Assembly (NCBI GenBank): GCA_964550435.1
Contig: CAZJZI010000005.1
Location: forward strand, 1 to 64,000
DNA: 64,000 bases
From: UBA11400 sp964550435
GTDB lineage: Bacteria; Bacteroidota; Rhodothermia; Balneolales; HLUCCA01
Direction: 5' to 3'
Shown here: piece after piece, positions 24,433 through 33,884 of the stretch
How the letters are laid out: the number at the start of each line of letters is the position of its first letter
Numbering within the stretch: position 1 is the stretch's first letter
Notes under the pieces: model-generated
Database searches by the model: none
Seen by the model: the letters and a program-made list of their open reading frames with translations, nothing else
Told to the model about the DNA's origin: nothing
Program-made: the position numbers and the translations under genes

Positions 24433-25821
24433 TTAAACGTTAGCCTGCGATAACTTAGCGAAGTATTCTTTGGCTGCGGCACGAACTTTAGGTGACAATA
24501 ACAAAGTGGAAGTCATGGTTGGTATGGCCATCAAAGCAAAAGCTCCATCGACAAGACTAATCACAGCATTGATTGATGCTACAGCGCCAAACCATATCGA
24601 AAAGATGTAAAAGTAGTTGTACCAGTGTTGACGCTCGGCACCGAGTAGGAATCCAAGGCACTTAGTTCCGTAGTACGAATAGGTAAACATGGTAGTTAAA
24701 CTGAAGATCAGAACACAAACGATGAGAATGATCAGCCCGATCTGCCCGGGCATACCTTCCATGAAAGCCATCGCCGTTAATGTTACCCCGTCTACAGAAG
24801 TGTCTGTCCAAACGCCAGTCATTAAAATTGCCAACCCAGTCATGGTACAAACGATAAGTGTATCTATGACAGGTTCGATCATTGCAACAAGTCCTTCACG
24901 TACGGGTTCTTTCGTTTTAGCCGCACCGTGTGCTAGGGCTTCCGTACCAATACCAGCCTCGTTTGAGAACGCTGCTCTACGTATTCCAGTACGTATTACT
25001 TCACCAACGGCACCACCCATAACGGCATTTCCGGTAAAAGCATCGGTGATTATGAGGTTGAAGTAATAGGGTATTTCAGAAAAATGCATAAAAACGATAT
25101 ACAGAACGGATCCACTATATAGGATCACCATTAATGGAACCAGTTTAGCCGCCACATTTCCAATTCTTTTGATTCCACCAAAAATTACCAGAGAAACTAG
25201 ACCGACCAGGAATAGGCCAATTAGTGCATCAGACGTAAATGTTGCACCGGCCTCAACGACTCCATAAGGAATTAAAAGTTTGTCTCTGATGATTTGGGTG
25301 AGTTGATTAGACTGGAACATTGGAGTACAACCAATTAGACCACATAGGGCGAACATCACGGCCAGAGGCTTCCATTTTTCACCAAGACCCTCGCGAATAA
25401 CATACATAGGACCACCCTGAAGCTTACCTGAACTATCTTTTCCACGATACATTACTGCCAATGTACAGGTGTAAAACTTGGTCATCATACCAACTAAAGC
25501 ACTTACCCACATCCAGAAAAGTGCTCCTGGACCACCCATGGATATTGCAATTGCTACACCACTTATATTTCCCATCCCAACTGTTGCGGCTAGGGCAGAA
25601 GACAGCGCCTGAAAATGGTTGATGTCTCCGGGTGCATCAGGATCATCAAATCTGCCAGTGATAACCTGTATAGAATGTTTGAAGTATTTATATGGTTGGA
25701 AACGGGAGTGGATTACGAAATAGAGTCCACCACCTATGAGTAGTATTAACAGTGGAGTCCCCCAGGCGTAATTTCCAAATGCTACGAATACGGTTTCCAG
25801 AAAATCTAAAAATTCAGTCAA
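24433..25821 (-). CDS. Sodium:alanine (AGCS family) symporter
   Basis: A 462-residue membrane transporter of the alanine or glycine:cation symporter family. Signature strings are GMGNISGVAIAISMGGPGALFWMW, GGPMYVIREGLGEKW, RTGIRRAAFSNEAGIGTEALAHGAA and a C-terminal YSYYGTKCLGFLLG. About ten membrane segments are visible. It takes up alanine or glycine with Na+, matching the sodium economy implied by the Mrp-type operon. It is followed eight bases later by aat on the same strand. Confidence 0.94.
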   Translation of the reverse strand: MTEFLDFLETVFVAFGNYAWGTPLLILLIGGGLYFVIHSRFQPYKYFKHSIQVITGRFDDPDAPGDINHFQALSSALAATVGMGNISGVAIAISMGGPGALFWMWVSALVGMMTKFYTCTLAVMYRGKDSSGKLQGGPMYVIREGLGEKWKPLAVMFALCGLIGCTPMFQSNQLTQIIRDKLLIPYGVVEAGATFTSDALIGLFLVGLVSLVIFGGIKRIGNVAAKLVPLMVILYSGSVLYIVFMHFSEIPYYFNLIITDAFTGNAVMGGAVGEVIRTGIRRAAFSNEAGIGTEALAHGAAKTKEPVREGLVAMIEPVIDTLIVCTMTGLAILMTGVWTDTSVDGVTLTAMAFMEGMPGQIGLIILIVCVLIFSLTTMFTYSYYGTKCLGFLLGAERQHWYNYFYIFSIWFGAVASINAVISLVDGAFALMAIPTMTSTLLLSPKVRAAAKEYFAKLSQANV

Positions 25822-25990
25822 AATGATTAAGATTGAGTTTTTGGTGATTGACGCAATTTATTGACGCAGCAATATATAAAAATCGAGGTTTAAATCGATT
25901 TAAAACTACAATTGATCAAAAATGGGATAAGATCATCTAGCGCCACTTCCGGAACATGTGTCGGTTGAGGCATTTGGGACGGGTATAATT

Positions 25991-26623
25991 CTAACCGATT
26001 ATTGGCCTAATACCGTTGATTATGAACTGAACACCGATACACAGAGTTATAAAACCCATAAGACGGGTAAATCCTGCCATTCCCGTTTTTCCCATGAAGC
26101 GCATGAATGCAGGGGATATGCGAAGAACGATAAATGCACCGATAGAGCAAAGAATAATGGCCGCGGTTATCAATGTGTAGTTGGTAAACGATAAGTCCTG
26201 AGAAGCAAAACTCATCACAACAGCTATTGATCCCGGGCCAGAAAGAAGTGGCATTGCCATTGGACTAAACGAAATATCGGGCTTTTCCTTGGCAGCAGTT
26301 TCGTCTTCATCACTGAGTTTTCGTCCGCCTTCTTTAGGATTCAGCAAAGAAAAAGCCCAGTTCATGATCATTAAACCACCAGCGATTCGAATTCCCTCCA
26401 GTGAAATACCAAAAAAACTGATTATGTAGGTTCCGCCAAACAAAAAGCTGAGCAGAATGGCAGACATGAAGATTGAGGCTTTGAGAGCCTGTTTTTTTCT
26501 GAATTGGTCAGAATCGTTTTCGGTCAGGACCAAAAATATGGGAACCGCCGAAATTGGGTTAACTATCGCAAAAATGGCGATGAAATATCCGAATAGTAAT
26601 GATATGAGGTAGAATGGATCCAA
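25991..26623 (-). CDS. MarC-family integral membrane protein
   Basis: A 210-residue membrane protein with about six segments, of the MarC (UPF0056) family. Typical features are the N-terminal FAIVNPISAVPIFLVLTE and the mid-protein SFSPMAMPLLSGPGSIAVVM motif, with LGFFGISLEGIRIAGG-like sequence (FFGISLEGIRIAGGLMIM) between. The family's function is unsettled; E. coli MarC is not needed for multidrug resistance despite its name. Single gene between the symporter and uvrA. Confidence 0.92.
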   Translation of the reverse strand: MDPFYLISLLFGYFIAIFAIVNPISAVPIFLVLTENDSDQFRKKQALKASIFMSAILLSFLFGGTYIISFFGISLEGIRIAGGLMIMNWAFSLLNPKEGGRKLSDEDETAAKEKPDISFSPMAMPLLSGPGSIAVVMSFASQDLSFTNYTLITAAIILCSIGAFIVLRISPAFMRFMGKTGMAGFTRLMGFITLCIGVQFIINGIRPIIG

Positions 26624-26699
26624 GCGGAGCGCGATTTAAGAATGTCTGCCAACAAAGTTACGATTTTTATATAGCCATGCAAAGTTAGTCTACTAAAAC

Positions 26700-29519
26700 C
26701 TACATGTTTAGCAATGGTTTGAGGTATCTACCAGTATGCGATCCGGGAATTTTGGCAACTTCCTCGGGTGTTCCGGTAGCTATTATATTTCCACCTTCAA
26801 ACCCACCTTCTGGACCAACATCAATGATCCAATCCGCAGATTTGATAACATCCAAGTTGTGTTCAATGATAATTACTGAGTGTCCATTTTCTATGAGTCG
26901 GTTAAAAGAGCTCAATAGTCTGTAGGTGTCTTCAAAATGAAGACCGGTGGTTGGTTCGTCAAAAAAGTAAAGTGTGTGATCAGAGTCCTCACGCGCCAGA
27001 AATCGAGCCAGTTTTACCCTTTGTGCTTCTCCACCGGATAATGTAGTTCCACTTTGGCCTAATTTGAGGTAACCCAGCCCGACATCCTCCATCACCTGAA
27101 GTTTGTTTGTAATGGTGTCATTTCCTTCAAAGAATCCTAGGGCATCTGAAATAGACATTTCAAGCACGTCAAAAATGTTCTTGCCCTGATATTTGATCGC
27201 AAGTACGTCTTTTCGGTATCGCATGCCGTTACAAGCTTCACACGGAAGCTCAATATCGGCCAAAAACTGCATCTCTATGGTTTGAACCCCTTCACCCTGA
27301 CACGTTTCACATCGTCCACCAGGAACGTTGAAAGAGAAATGTCCAGGTCCATATCCCATGATCTTAGATTGTCGGGTATTTGCGAACAAATCCCTGATAC
27401 CATCGAATGCTTTTGTATAAGTTGCCGGGTTAGACCGGGTTGATCTACCAATAGGAGTTTGGTCAACCATTTCAACAGAGGAGATATGTATCAAACCCGA
27501 TAATTTTTTGTGACGCCCGACTTTACCGTTCCAGGTACCAATTTCTTTCATGATTCCGGCATAAAGGGTATCGTGCACCAATGTTGATTTTCCTGATCCA
27601 CTCACTCCCGTTACACATACTAGTTTTCCAAGAGGGAAATCTACATCAACATGCTTCAGGTTGTTTTCAGATGCGCCGCGTAATTCGATTTTTTTGTCAT
27701 TGCCCTTTCTTCTGACTTCAGGAACAGGAATTTGTTTCCTTCCTGACATAAACTTACCCGTTAGTCCATTTGACTTTAGTAATTCACTGTATGAACCACT
27801 AAATACTACTTCTCCGCCATAAGAACCCGCAAATGGGCCAATATCGATGATGTTATCTGCCGCTGCAATCATCTCTGGATCATGTTCAACAACCAGTACG
27901 GTGTTGCCAATATCCCGGAGTGATTTTAGGATATCAATCAGCCTGTCGTTATCACGGGGATGAAGCCCGATGGTTGGCTCATCCAATACATAAAGACTAC
28001 CAATAAGAGAGCTTCCTAATGCATTAGCCAAGTTTATTCGCTGTGCTTCACCCCCAGAAAGGGTGTTGGTCTGACGGTCCAGCGTCAGGTAATATAAACC
28101 TACTTCATCCAGGTAGCGCAACCGCTTTCTAATTTCATAGAGAATTTGGGTAGCAACAGACTTCTCATAATCTGTTAACTCAAGATTGTCAAACCATTGT
28201 CGTGCATGACCTATTGTCATTTCACTAATCTGTCCGATATGCATATTATTGATCTTGACATTCTGAGCGTCTTTCCTAATTCGATACCCATCACATTCAG
28301 GACAACGGGAATATCCACGATATCGAGCGTAAAATACCCTCATGTGAACCTTATAAAAGTCAGACTTGATTTCATCAAAGAATTGATAAATGCCTCCGTA
28401 TTCGTCTTTCCCTTTCCAGATTACATCTCGAAGTTCTCGACTTATTGAGTGGTAGGGCTGATCAATAGAAAAACCATGTCGGGCACAAACCTTTACGAGG
28501 TCCCTGAGCCATAAATTGTTTTTGGGTCCGTTGAAAGGGGCAATTGCACCTCCCCGAATGGATAAATCCGGATCTGGGATGACTTTGTCCTCGTCAATTC
28601 CAGCAACACGTCCAAAACCTTCACATGCCGGACATGCTCCAAAGGGATTATTAAATGAGAACATTTGCGGTGTTGGTTCCACAAAATCAATTCCATCTAA
28701 TTCAAATCGGTCGCTGAAAGTAGATTCCTCACCACCACGTTTTTTCAGTATGCAACGTCCAAGACCTTCGCGAAATGCAATTTCGAGCGAGTCGGCAAGC
28801 CGTGACCGAAACTCTGGGTCATCTTTTTTAATTACCAATCGATCAACTAATACCCGACATTTTTCTGGAGAGATACTTTTTGGGTTAAAATCCGGATCAT
28901 TAATATCTATCAATGTTTCATCTGAACTCAATAACCTGGTAAAACCACGCTCAACTAAAACTCCAAGTTCCTGCTTTAGTTTTTGCTTGTCGTGACGTGG
29001 AAATTGAAACAGGATGTAGAACCTTTCGCCGTCCTCCCAATTAGAAAATATATCTTCGACAACCGATGTAGGGGTGTCTTTTTTTACCACACGACCCGAA
29101 ACAGGTGAAAATGTTGTTCCGATCCTTGCAAACATGAGACGCATGTAATCATAGATTTCGGTCGTGGTACCCACTGTAGACCGAGGATTACTAGTCGTAT
29201 TTTTCTGCTGAATGGCCATAGCAGGTGAAATGCCCTGCATGAAATCCACATCGGGCTTGTCCATGCGTTCCAGAAATTGACGGGCATAACTCGAAAGGCT
29301 CTCAACATAACGTCGCTGTCCCTCTGCATAAATTGTGTCAAATGCAAGGCTTGACTTTCCAGAACCAGATACACCAGTTATGACTGTAAGCTTGTTACGT
29401 GGAATTGTAACATCTATGTTTTTCAGATTGTGTACCCTGGCACCACGAATAATTAACCCATCTTTTGCTGATGGAGGTTTAGTGGCAAAATCAGTTGTTT
29501 CTTTCAAATTCTGGCTCAT
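26700..29519 (-). CDS. uvrA: Excinuclease ABC subunit A
   Basis: UvrA is the damage-recognition ATPase of nucleotide excision repair, acting with UvrB (encoded here at 52638-54692). The 939-residue protein has two ABC ATPase modules: Walker A GVSGSGKSSLAFDT and GVSGSGKSTLVHDT, signatures LSGGEAQRINLA and LSGGEAQRVKLA, and Walker B segments VLDEPTIGLHP and FFDEPTTGLHF. Zinc-binding cysteine pairs appear as CPACEGFGRV, CPECDGYRIR and CETCQGEGV with CEACNGMRY. Full length. A long upstream gap separates it from the divergent antiporter operon. Confidence 0.98.
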   Translation of the reverse strand: MSQNLKETTDFATKPPSAKDGLIIRGARVHNLKNIDVTIPRNKLTVITGVSGSGKSSLAFDTIYAEGQRRYVESLSSYARQFLERMDKPDVDFMQGISPAMAIQQKNTTSNPRSTVGTTTEIYDYMRLMFARIGTTFSPVSGRVVKKDTPTSVVEDIFSNWEDGERFYILFQFPRHDKQKLKQELGVLVERGFTRLLSSDETLIDINDPDFNPKSISPEKCRVLVDRLVIKKDDPEFRSRLADSLEIAFREGLGRCILKKRGGEESTFSDRFELDGIDFVEPTPQMFSFNNPFGACPACEGFGRVAGIDEDKVIPDPDLSIRGGAIAPFNGPKNNLWLRDLVKVCARHGFSIDQPYHSISRELRDVIWKGKDEYGGIYQFFDEIKSDFYKVHMRVFYARYRGYSRCPECDGYRIRKDAQNVKINNMHIGQISEMTIGHARQWFDNLELTDYEKSVATQILYEIRKRLRYLDEVGLYYLTLDRQTNTLSGGEAQRINLANALGSSLIGSLYVLDEPTIGLHPRDNDRLIDILKSLRDIGNTVLVVEHDPEMIAAADNIIDIGPFAGSYGGEVVFSGSYSELLKSNGLTGKFMSGRKQIPVPEVRRKGNDKKIELRGASENNLKHVDVDFPLGKLVCVTGVSGSGKSTLVHDTLYAGIMKEIGTWNGKVGRHKKLSGLIHISSVEMVDQTPIGRSTRSNPATYTKAFDGIRDLFANTRQSKIMGYGPGHFSFNVPGGRCETCQGEGVQTIEMQFLADIELPCEACNGMRYRKDVLAIKYQGKNIFDVLEMSISDALGFFEGNDTITNKLQVMEDVGLGYLKLGQSGTTLSGGEAQRVKLARFLAREDSDHTLYFFDEPTTGLHFEDTYRLLSSFNRLIENGHSVIIIEHNLDVIKSADWIIDVGPEGGFEGGNIIATGTPEEVAKIPGSHTGRYLKPLLNM

Positions 29520-29850
29520 AGTGTATTATAAATTGAACCTTGCAAATTACAGTTATTTCCCCTGAAATGGGAATCATAAAGCAAGTTCAAATCAGTAAAC
29601 TGAATCATGGCATTCTCAATTCCCTCATGTCTCTCGAATCCACAATTTAAGTTTCGACTTAAAAGTATCTATTTGGGGAACGGATTATATTTGAGCCTGG
29701 GTTTGGCTTGTAAATCTTGTTAAAAATTGCGGCATATGTCGATACGATCAAGATTTATTGTTGAGCCAACAAAAAAATTTATATTTTAACCGCTCAACAC
29801 AAAAGGTTAGTGGACCTCTAATTACAACACCAACCCCGTAATTAACTACG
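29520..29850. promoter_or_regulatory. Divergent intergenic region between uvrA and the antiporter operon
   Basis: About 330 bp with no gene. It contains a perfect hairpin TTTAAGT-TTCG-ACTTAAA (29646-29663) and a TATATTTG element matching the Bacteroidota -7 consensus TAnnTTTG near 29684-29693, but no well-spaced -33 TTG. No LexA-type palindrome was recognised on the uvrA side. Confidence 0.4.
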
Positions 29851-30393
29851 ATGAAAAAGCCATCGGCATTCAGTCTGGCTATGTCTGCGATATCACTCAT
29901 GATCTTCTGGACGATCATGAGTGGATTCCTTGATGCTGTTCACCTATCTATGGGTGTGTTCTCGGTTGCCCTTGCAATGCTGCTGAACTACAGACTTAAA
30001 TCACACCGTTTTTTTGAAGACGACATGAACGACATCAAGGATTTGCGTTTCGGTCATGCGATTTTCTACTTCTTTTGGATGATAGTACAGGTTTTTAAGT
30101 CCGCCATTCATGTCGCGAAAGTAATTATCAGTCCATCGATGCCGACAAACCTTGCTATGGTTCAGTTTAGGGTAAATCTACCTAACGCGCATGCAAAAAT
30201 GATTCTAGGTAACTCAATCACACTAACACCGGGAACAGTTACAGTATCTATTGAAGACGATATCTTCGTTGTACATGGATTGGATGACAATTCATTTGAA
30301 GGTATTCTAAATGATGAAATGCCCCAACAGGTCCTGAAACTGTTCAAGTCTGAGGTGCACCCAGTGGTAAGTGACATTAAATATCTATCCTAA
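29851..30393 (+). CDS. mnhE: Mrp-type Na+/H+ antiporter subunit E
   Basis: A 180-residue subunit of a multi-subunit cation/proton antiporter. N-terminal membrane segments (MSAISLMIFWTIMSGFLD) are followed by the MnhE core, with FFWMIVQVFKSAIHVAKVII and the conserved LGNSITLTPGTVTVSIEDDI and FVVHGLDD. First gene of an eleven-gene operon; the next gene starts 13 bases later. In Mrp complexes subunit E is a structural partner at the periphery of the antiporter modules. Confidence 0.93.
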   Translation: MKKPSAFSLAMSAISLMIFWTIMSGFLDAVHLSMGVFSVALAMLLNYRLKSHRFFEDDMNDIKDLRFGHAIFYFFWMIVQVFKSAIHVAKVIISPSMPTNLAMVQFRVNLPNAHAKMILGNSITLTPGTVTVSIEDDIFVVHGLDDNSFEGILNDEMPQQVLKLFKSEVHPVVSDIKYLS

Positions 30394-30406
30394 TATCTCT
30401 AAATTC

Positions 30407-30682
30407 ATGGAGAGCGTTTTTTTATACAGTGCGGTTCTTCTTACGGTGATTATTGCGGTTCCATTGATACGTGTTATCAAGGGCCCTACCGTTTTTGACC
30501 GAATCCTCGCCACTAATGCAATTGCATCCAAAACAATTGTATTGATTTTATTGATTGGATCTTTGTTTGATAGACTTGATATGTTTATTGATATCACGCT
30601 AGCATACGCAATTTTGGGTTTTATTGGTGCTCTCATCATCTCCAAGTATTTAATCACCACGCAGGAGGAGAAGAATGATTGA
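30407..30682 (+). CDS. mnhF: Mrp-type Na+/H+ antiporter subunit F
   Basis: A 91-residue protein with three membrane helices: VFLYSAVLLTVIIAVPLIRV, then KGPTVFDRILATNAIASKT (the MnhF hallmark GPTxxDRxLAxNxI) and a C-terminal ITLAYAILGFIGALIISKYL. I chose the ATG at 30407; the upstream ATG at 30371 lies inside mnhE and adds non-homologous residues. Overlaps mnhG by 8 bp. Confidence 0.93.
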   Translation: MESVFLYSAVLLTVIIAVPLIRVIKGPTVFDRILATNAIASKTIVLILLIGSLFDRLDMFIDITLAYAILGFIGALIISKYLITTQEEKND

Positions 30683-31013
30683 GTTACAGCAGATATTAGT
30701 CATCATTTTTGTGCTTTCAGGAATATTTTTTATGACTGTTGGTAGTATTGGGATTCTTCGACTTCCTGATTTTGTTGCTCGTACCCACGCTATATCAAAA
30801 AGTGATACACTGGGTATTATTTTGGTAATTGTGGGTCTCATTATTCATGAAGGAGTTGGATTTACCAGTGCAAAATTGTTTTTAGTTGTTTTGTTTATTG
30901 CTTTAGCAAACCCAGTCGGGTCACATGCGCTGGTTCTCGCTGCTATCAAAAAGGGAATCAAACCAATCATTCAAAACAAGGGAAATAACTCAGCCCCAAA
31001 GGAGGATAAATGA
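30675..31013 (+). CDS. mnhG: Mrp-type Na+/H+ antiporter subunit G
   Basis: A 112-residue subunit with three membrane helices. MnhG signatures are FFMTVGSIGILRLPDFVART and HAISKSDTLG, with LVLAAIKKGIKP near the C-terminus. The start is supported by AGGAGGAG immediately upstream, within the end of mnhF. It overlaps the next gene by 4 bp (ATGA). Confidence 0.93.
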   Translation: MIELQQILVIIFVLSGIFFMTVGSIGILRLPDFVARTHAISKSDTLGIILVIVGLIIHEGVGFTSAKLFLVVLFIALANPVGSHALVLAAIKKGIKPIIQNKGNNSAPKEDK

Positions 31014-31255
31014 TCTGGGAACTCGAACTTGTCCTCTATATTTTCCTTACAATTGCCGCTTTTTTGGCTATTGAGGCAAAAGACTTATTAGTAGCTGTTG
31101 TAATGACCTCCGTTTTCAGCTTTGTCATAGCACTGCTCTTTATCACAATGGGTGCTGTCGATGTTGGATTTACAGAAGCCGTAGTAGGAGCTGGTGTTAC
31201 TGGTATTCTGTATGTACTTGTATTATATAAAACTACGCGGGAGACAAAAGATTGA
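31010..31255 (+). CDS. MbhD-like (DUF4040) antiporter subunit
   Basis: An 81-residue, three-helix protein matching the small domain that forms part of the C-terminus of MrpA in fused complexes and occurs separately as MbhD in membrane-bound hydrogenases. Key features are FLAIEAKDLLVAVVMTSVFS and VDVGFTEAVVGAGVTGILYV, where Glu and Lys residues within helices are typical of proton paths. Preceded by AAGGAGG. It overlaps both neighbours (ATGA start, TTGA end), so the operon is tightly coupled. Confidence 0.88.
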   Translation: MIWELELVLYIFLTIAAFLAIEAKDLLVAVVMTSVFSFVIALLFITMGAVDVGFTEAVVGAGVTGILYVLVLYKTTRETKD

Positions 31256-31551
31256 AACTACTTAAGATATTTGTGCTCGTTGCATTCGCGGGATTGATGA
31301 TTTATGCTTCTTCTGATCTTCCATTCCGTGGTGATCCTAATAATTCCATGCATGCCGAAGAAAGTCTAACCGGGACACCTGTAATGGGGAATTACTTTAT
31401 TCAAAATGCATATCGTGATGCTAAAACACCAAATATAGTTACCGTCGTTCTTGGTGACTATCGTGGTATCGATACCCTTGGCGAGCAGGTAGTAATATTT
31501 ACCGCTGGTATGATTGCATTACTTATCCTAAGAAGAGCTCGGAGAGATTAA
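31252..31551 (+). CDS. MbhE-like antiporter subunit
   Basis: A 99-residue protein starting with TTG inside TTGA at the preceding stop. It has two membrane helices, one at each end. The middle carries the motif TPNIVTVVLGDYRGIDTLGE, which is the conserved NIVTxILxDFRxxDTLGE string of the MrpA C-terminal/MbhE region. Together with the preceding gene it supplies the part of MrpA missing from the split antiporter. Two bases separate it from the MnhB gene. Confidence 0.88.
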   Translation: MKLLKIFVLVAFAGLMIYASSDLPFRGDPNNSMHAEESLTGTPVMGNYFIQNAYRDAKTPNIVTVVLGDYRGIDTLGEQVVIFTAGMIALLILRRARRD

Positions 31552-31553
31552 CC

Positions 31554-31994
31554 ATGGATAAACAGTTCTATAGTCCAATCATCCTACTCGGAGCCAGGCT
31601 GCTAAGTCCATATATCTTCATCTTTGGGATGTATGTGATTTTTCACGGTCATTACAGTCCGGGTGGTGGATTTCAGGGTGGCGCACTACTTGCAGCATCC
31701 GTTTTGCTGATGCGTGTTGCGGCGGGACAAGAAATCGGATTTAGTCAACTCAAGGGCAAACTCACACATCCATTGGGAATTGTTGGAGTTATAATCTATT
31801 TCGGTACCGGATTATTGGCATTTACAACTGGAGGATACTTCCTGGACTATGGATCACTACCTGTTTCAGGCATTGACCCGGCCATGTTGCGCTTCTGGGG
31901 AATATTGACCATCGAAATAGGAATCGGAGCTGCGGTAATGGCCATTTTGGTATCACTTTACGACAATATTGTACAAGGAGAGGACCATGATTGA
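31554..31994 (+). CDS. mnhB: Mrp-type Na+/H+ antiporter subunit B
   Basis: A 146-residue, four-helix MnhB-domain protein. The hallmark FHGHYSPGGGFQGGALLAAS near residues 28-47 is complete, preceded by LLGARLLSPYIFIFGMYVI. It overlaps mnhC by 8 bp. In Mrp complexes MnhB bridges the large antiporter-like subunits. Confidence 0.94.
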   Translation: MDKQFYSPIILLGARLLSPYIFIFGMYVIFHGHYSPGGGFQGGALLAASVLLMRVAAGQEIGFSQLKGKLTHPLGIVGVIIYFGTGLLAFTTGGYFLDYGSLPVSGIDPAMLRFWGILTIEIGIGAAVMAILVSLYDNIVQGEDHD

Positions 31995-32358
31995 GTTTAT
32001 CACAGGCCATTATGCATATTGGTTTTCGATTATTTTGATGTGTATTGGGCTTTATGGAATGATGTTTAAAAAGAATCTGGTCAAAAAGACCATCTCTCTT
32101 TCCATCTTTCAGGCATCAATAATCCTATTTTTTGTATCCGTAGCATCTAAATGGGATGCAACTGTCCCGGTTAAATCTGATGACTTACCGGTTAGTCAGG
32201 TCGAGCTGTATCTGAATCCACTCCCTCATACACTTATGCTTACCGCAATCGTAGTAGGTGTGGCAACACTAGGTGTAGCATTCACTTTTTTGATGGCCAT
32301 TTACAACAGGTATCAGACACTCGATGAACAGGAACTCTTAGAGAAAATGAACAACTGA
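31987..32358 (+). CDS. mnhC: Mrp-type Na+/H+ antiporter subunit C (NuoK-like)
   Basis: A 123-residue, three-helix subunit homologous to NuoK of complex I. IILMCIGLYGMMFKKNLVKK is the first conserved helix and DPLPHTLMLTAIVVGVA-type sequence (NPLPHTLMLTAIVVGVATLG) the second signature. I chose the ATG at 31987, preceded by GGAGAGG; the upstream ATG at 31969 lies deeper inside mnhB. It overlaps the next gene by one base (TGATG). Confidence 0.93.
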   Translation: MIEFITGHYAYWFSIILMCIGLYGMMFKKNLVKKTISLSIFQASIILFFVSVASKWDATVPVKSDDLPVSQVELYLNPLPHTLMLTAIVVGVATLGVAFTFLMAIYNRYQTLDEQELLEKMNN

Positions 32359-33836
32359 TGGAAATGCATTTTCCGGCGCTCATTGCGCTAAACTATTTAT
32401 TGTTTTCACTGCTCATCGCACTTTTTGGATTTTGGAAGCCTAGACTTTCGCATCCACTTGCTGTAACTGGAGCTTCAATATCCTCAGTTTTGTCTGTTTT
32501 AACCTTCTTTTCGTACATAAATGAAGGTAGTTTAAGATATACTTTCGGCGGATGGCAACCACCCATTGGGATTGAGTTCGTATATGATGGACTTTCCGGA
32601 TTTATACTAATTGTTATTAATACAATTGCAGCTATAGTCCTTCTTTATTCGGGACACAGCACAAAAAGAGAGCTTCCTGACAAAATTGCCGCTTACTACA
32701 CCCTTACCATGCTTCTCATGCTTGGGTTTACCGGGATGGTGTTAACTGGTGACCTCTTCAATTTGTATGTATTTCTCGAGGTATCATCGCTTTCAAGCTA
32801 TGCTTTAATAGCAATTGGAAACAAAAAAGCTCATTACTCTGCATTCAGATACCTAATAATAGGTACACTAGGTGGAACACTTTATTTATTCGGTGTCGGA
32901 TTCCTTTACACAGTGACTGGAACCTTGAACATCATCGATATGCATGCAATTCTGATGCAGATTGGTGACTCAAGAGCGATATTTACAGCTTTACTTCTCA
33001 TAATTGTTGGGGTTGGAATCAAGGCGGCTATATTCCCTATGCACGGATGGTTGCCTGAATCGTACGCTAATACTAATTCAGCTACATCTGCACTTATTCC
33101 ACCAATTGGGACCAAAGTAGCAGCTTATATTTTGTTCAGAGTGTTCTACTATGTGTATGGAATTGAATTAGTAGATGCTCATATCCCGGTCACTTTATTT
33201 TTGGGAATTCTTGCTGCGATTGGAATTCTATACGGCTCCATTATGGCTATTGCCCAGACCGATCTAAAGCGGATGCTTGCATACAGTAGTATCGCCCAGA
33301 TTGGATATATAATAATGGGACTAAGCCTTGCAAATCCATGGGCTTTTGCCGGAGCACTTTTGCACGTTCTCGCTCACGCTGTAATGAAGGGTGGACTGTT
33401 TATGGTGAGTGGTAATCTAATGTATAAAGAAGGCCACACAGATATTACTAAGTTTAATGATTCATATCGTCGTAAATACCCGTTTACAATGGCAGCATTT
33501 ACGGTTGCAGCCATATCCATGGTTGGATTACCACCACTGGCCGGATTCTTTAGTAAGTGGTATCTCGTTCTAGGTACGGTTGATGCATCTAACTGGTTTT
33601 TCCTTGCTGCAATCCTAATTAGCTCTCTGCTCAATGCCGTTTATTTCTTCCGAATTCTTGAGAAAGTATACATGAAGAATCCGGAAATAAAACAAGCCAA
33701 AGCCGATGATAGTCCACGGGACGAGGCGCCATTTGTCATGGTATTAACAACAGTAATTATGGCAATTGCACTTATTGTAATCGGATTTGGTAATGCAACG
33801 ATTGTAGAGTTTCTAATAAAATTATATCCAATGTAA
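32358..33836 (+). CDS. mnhD: Mrp-type antiporter subunit D, first NuoN/L-like proton channel
   Basis: A 492-residue antiporter-like membrane subunit with about 14 helices. Conserved elements include the helix 5 Glu in NLYVFLEVSSLSSYALIA, the broken-helix region IKAAIFPMHGWLPESYA with its Lys and His, DLKRMLAYSSIAQIGYI, HVLAHAVMKGGLFM and MVGLPPLAGFFSKWYL. It translocates protons or Na+ across the inner membrane. The start overlaps the mnhC stop by one base. First of three such large subunits in the operon. Confidence 0.94.
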   Translation: MEMHFPALIALNYLLFSLLIALFGFWKPRLSHPLAVTGASISSVLSVLTFFSYINEGSLRYTFGGWQPPIGIEFVYDGLSGFILIVINTIAAIVLLYSGHSTKRELPDKIAAYYTLTMLLMLGFTGMVLTGDLFNLYVFLEVSSLSSYALIAIGNKKAHYSAFRYLIIGTLGGTLYLFGVGFLYTVTGTLNIIDMHAILMQIGDSRAIFTALLLIIVGVGIKAAIFPMHGWLPESYANTNSATSALIPPIGTKVAAYILFRVFYYVYGIELVDAHIPVTLFLGILAAIGILYGSIMAIAQTDLKRMLAYSSIAQIGYIIMGLSLANPWAFAGALLHVLAHAVMKGGLFMVSGNLMYKEGHTDITKFNDSYRRKYPFTMAAFTVAAISMVGLPPLAGFFSKWYLVLGTVDASNWFFLAAILISSLLNAVYFFRILEKVYMKNPEIKQAKADDSPRDEAPFVMVLTTVIMAIALIVIGFGNATIVEFLIKLYPM

Positions 33837-33884
33837 CGGTTGCTACTGGCAACCTCGCTGTTTTCACCTTTAAATTGTTGATCC

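Noticed and set aside
25958..26194. A 78-residue plus-strand open frame overlapping the end of marC
   Set aside because: It is antisense to the MarC C-terminus and encodes a low-complexity, motif-free sequence.
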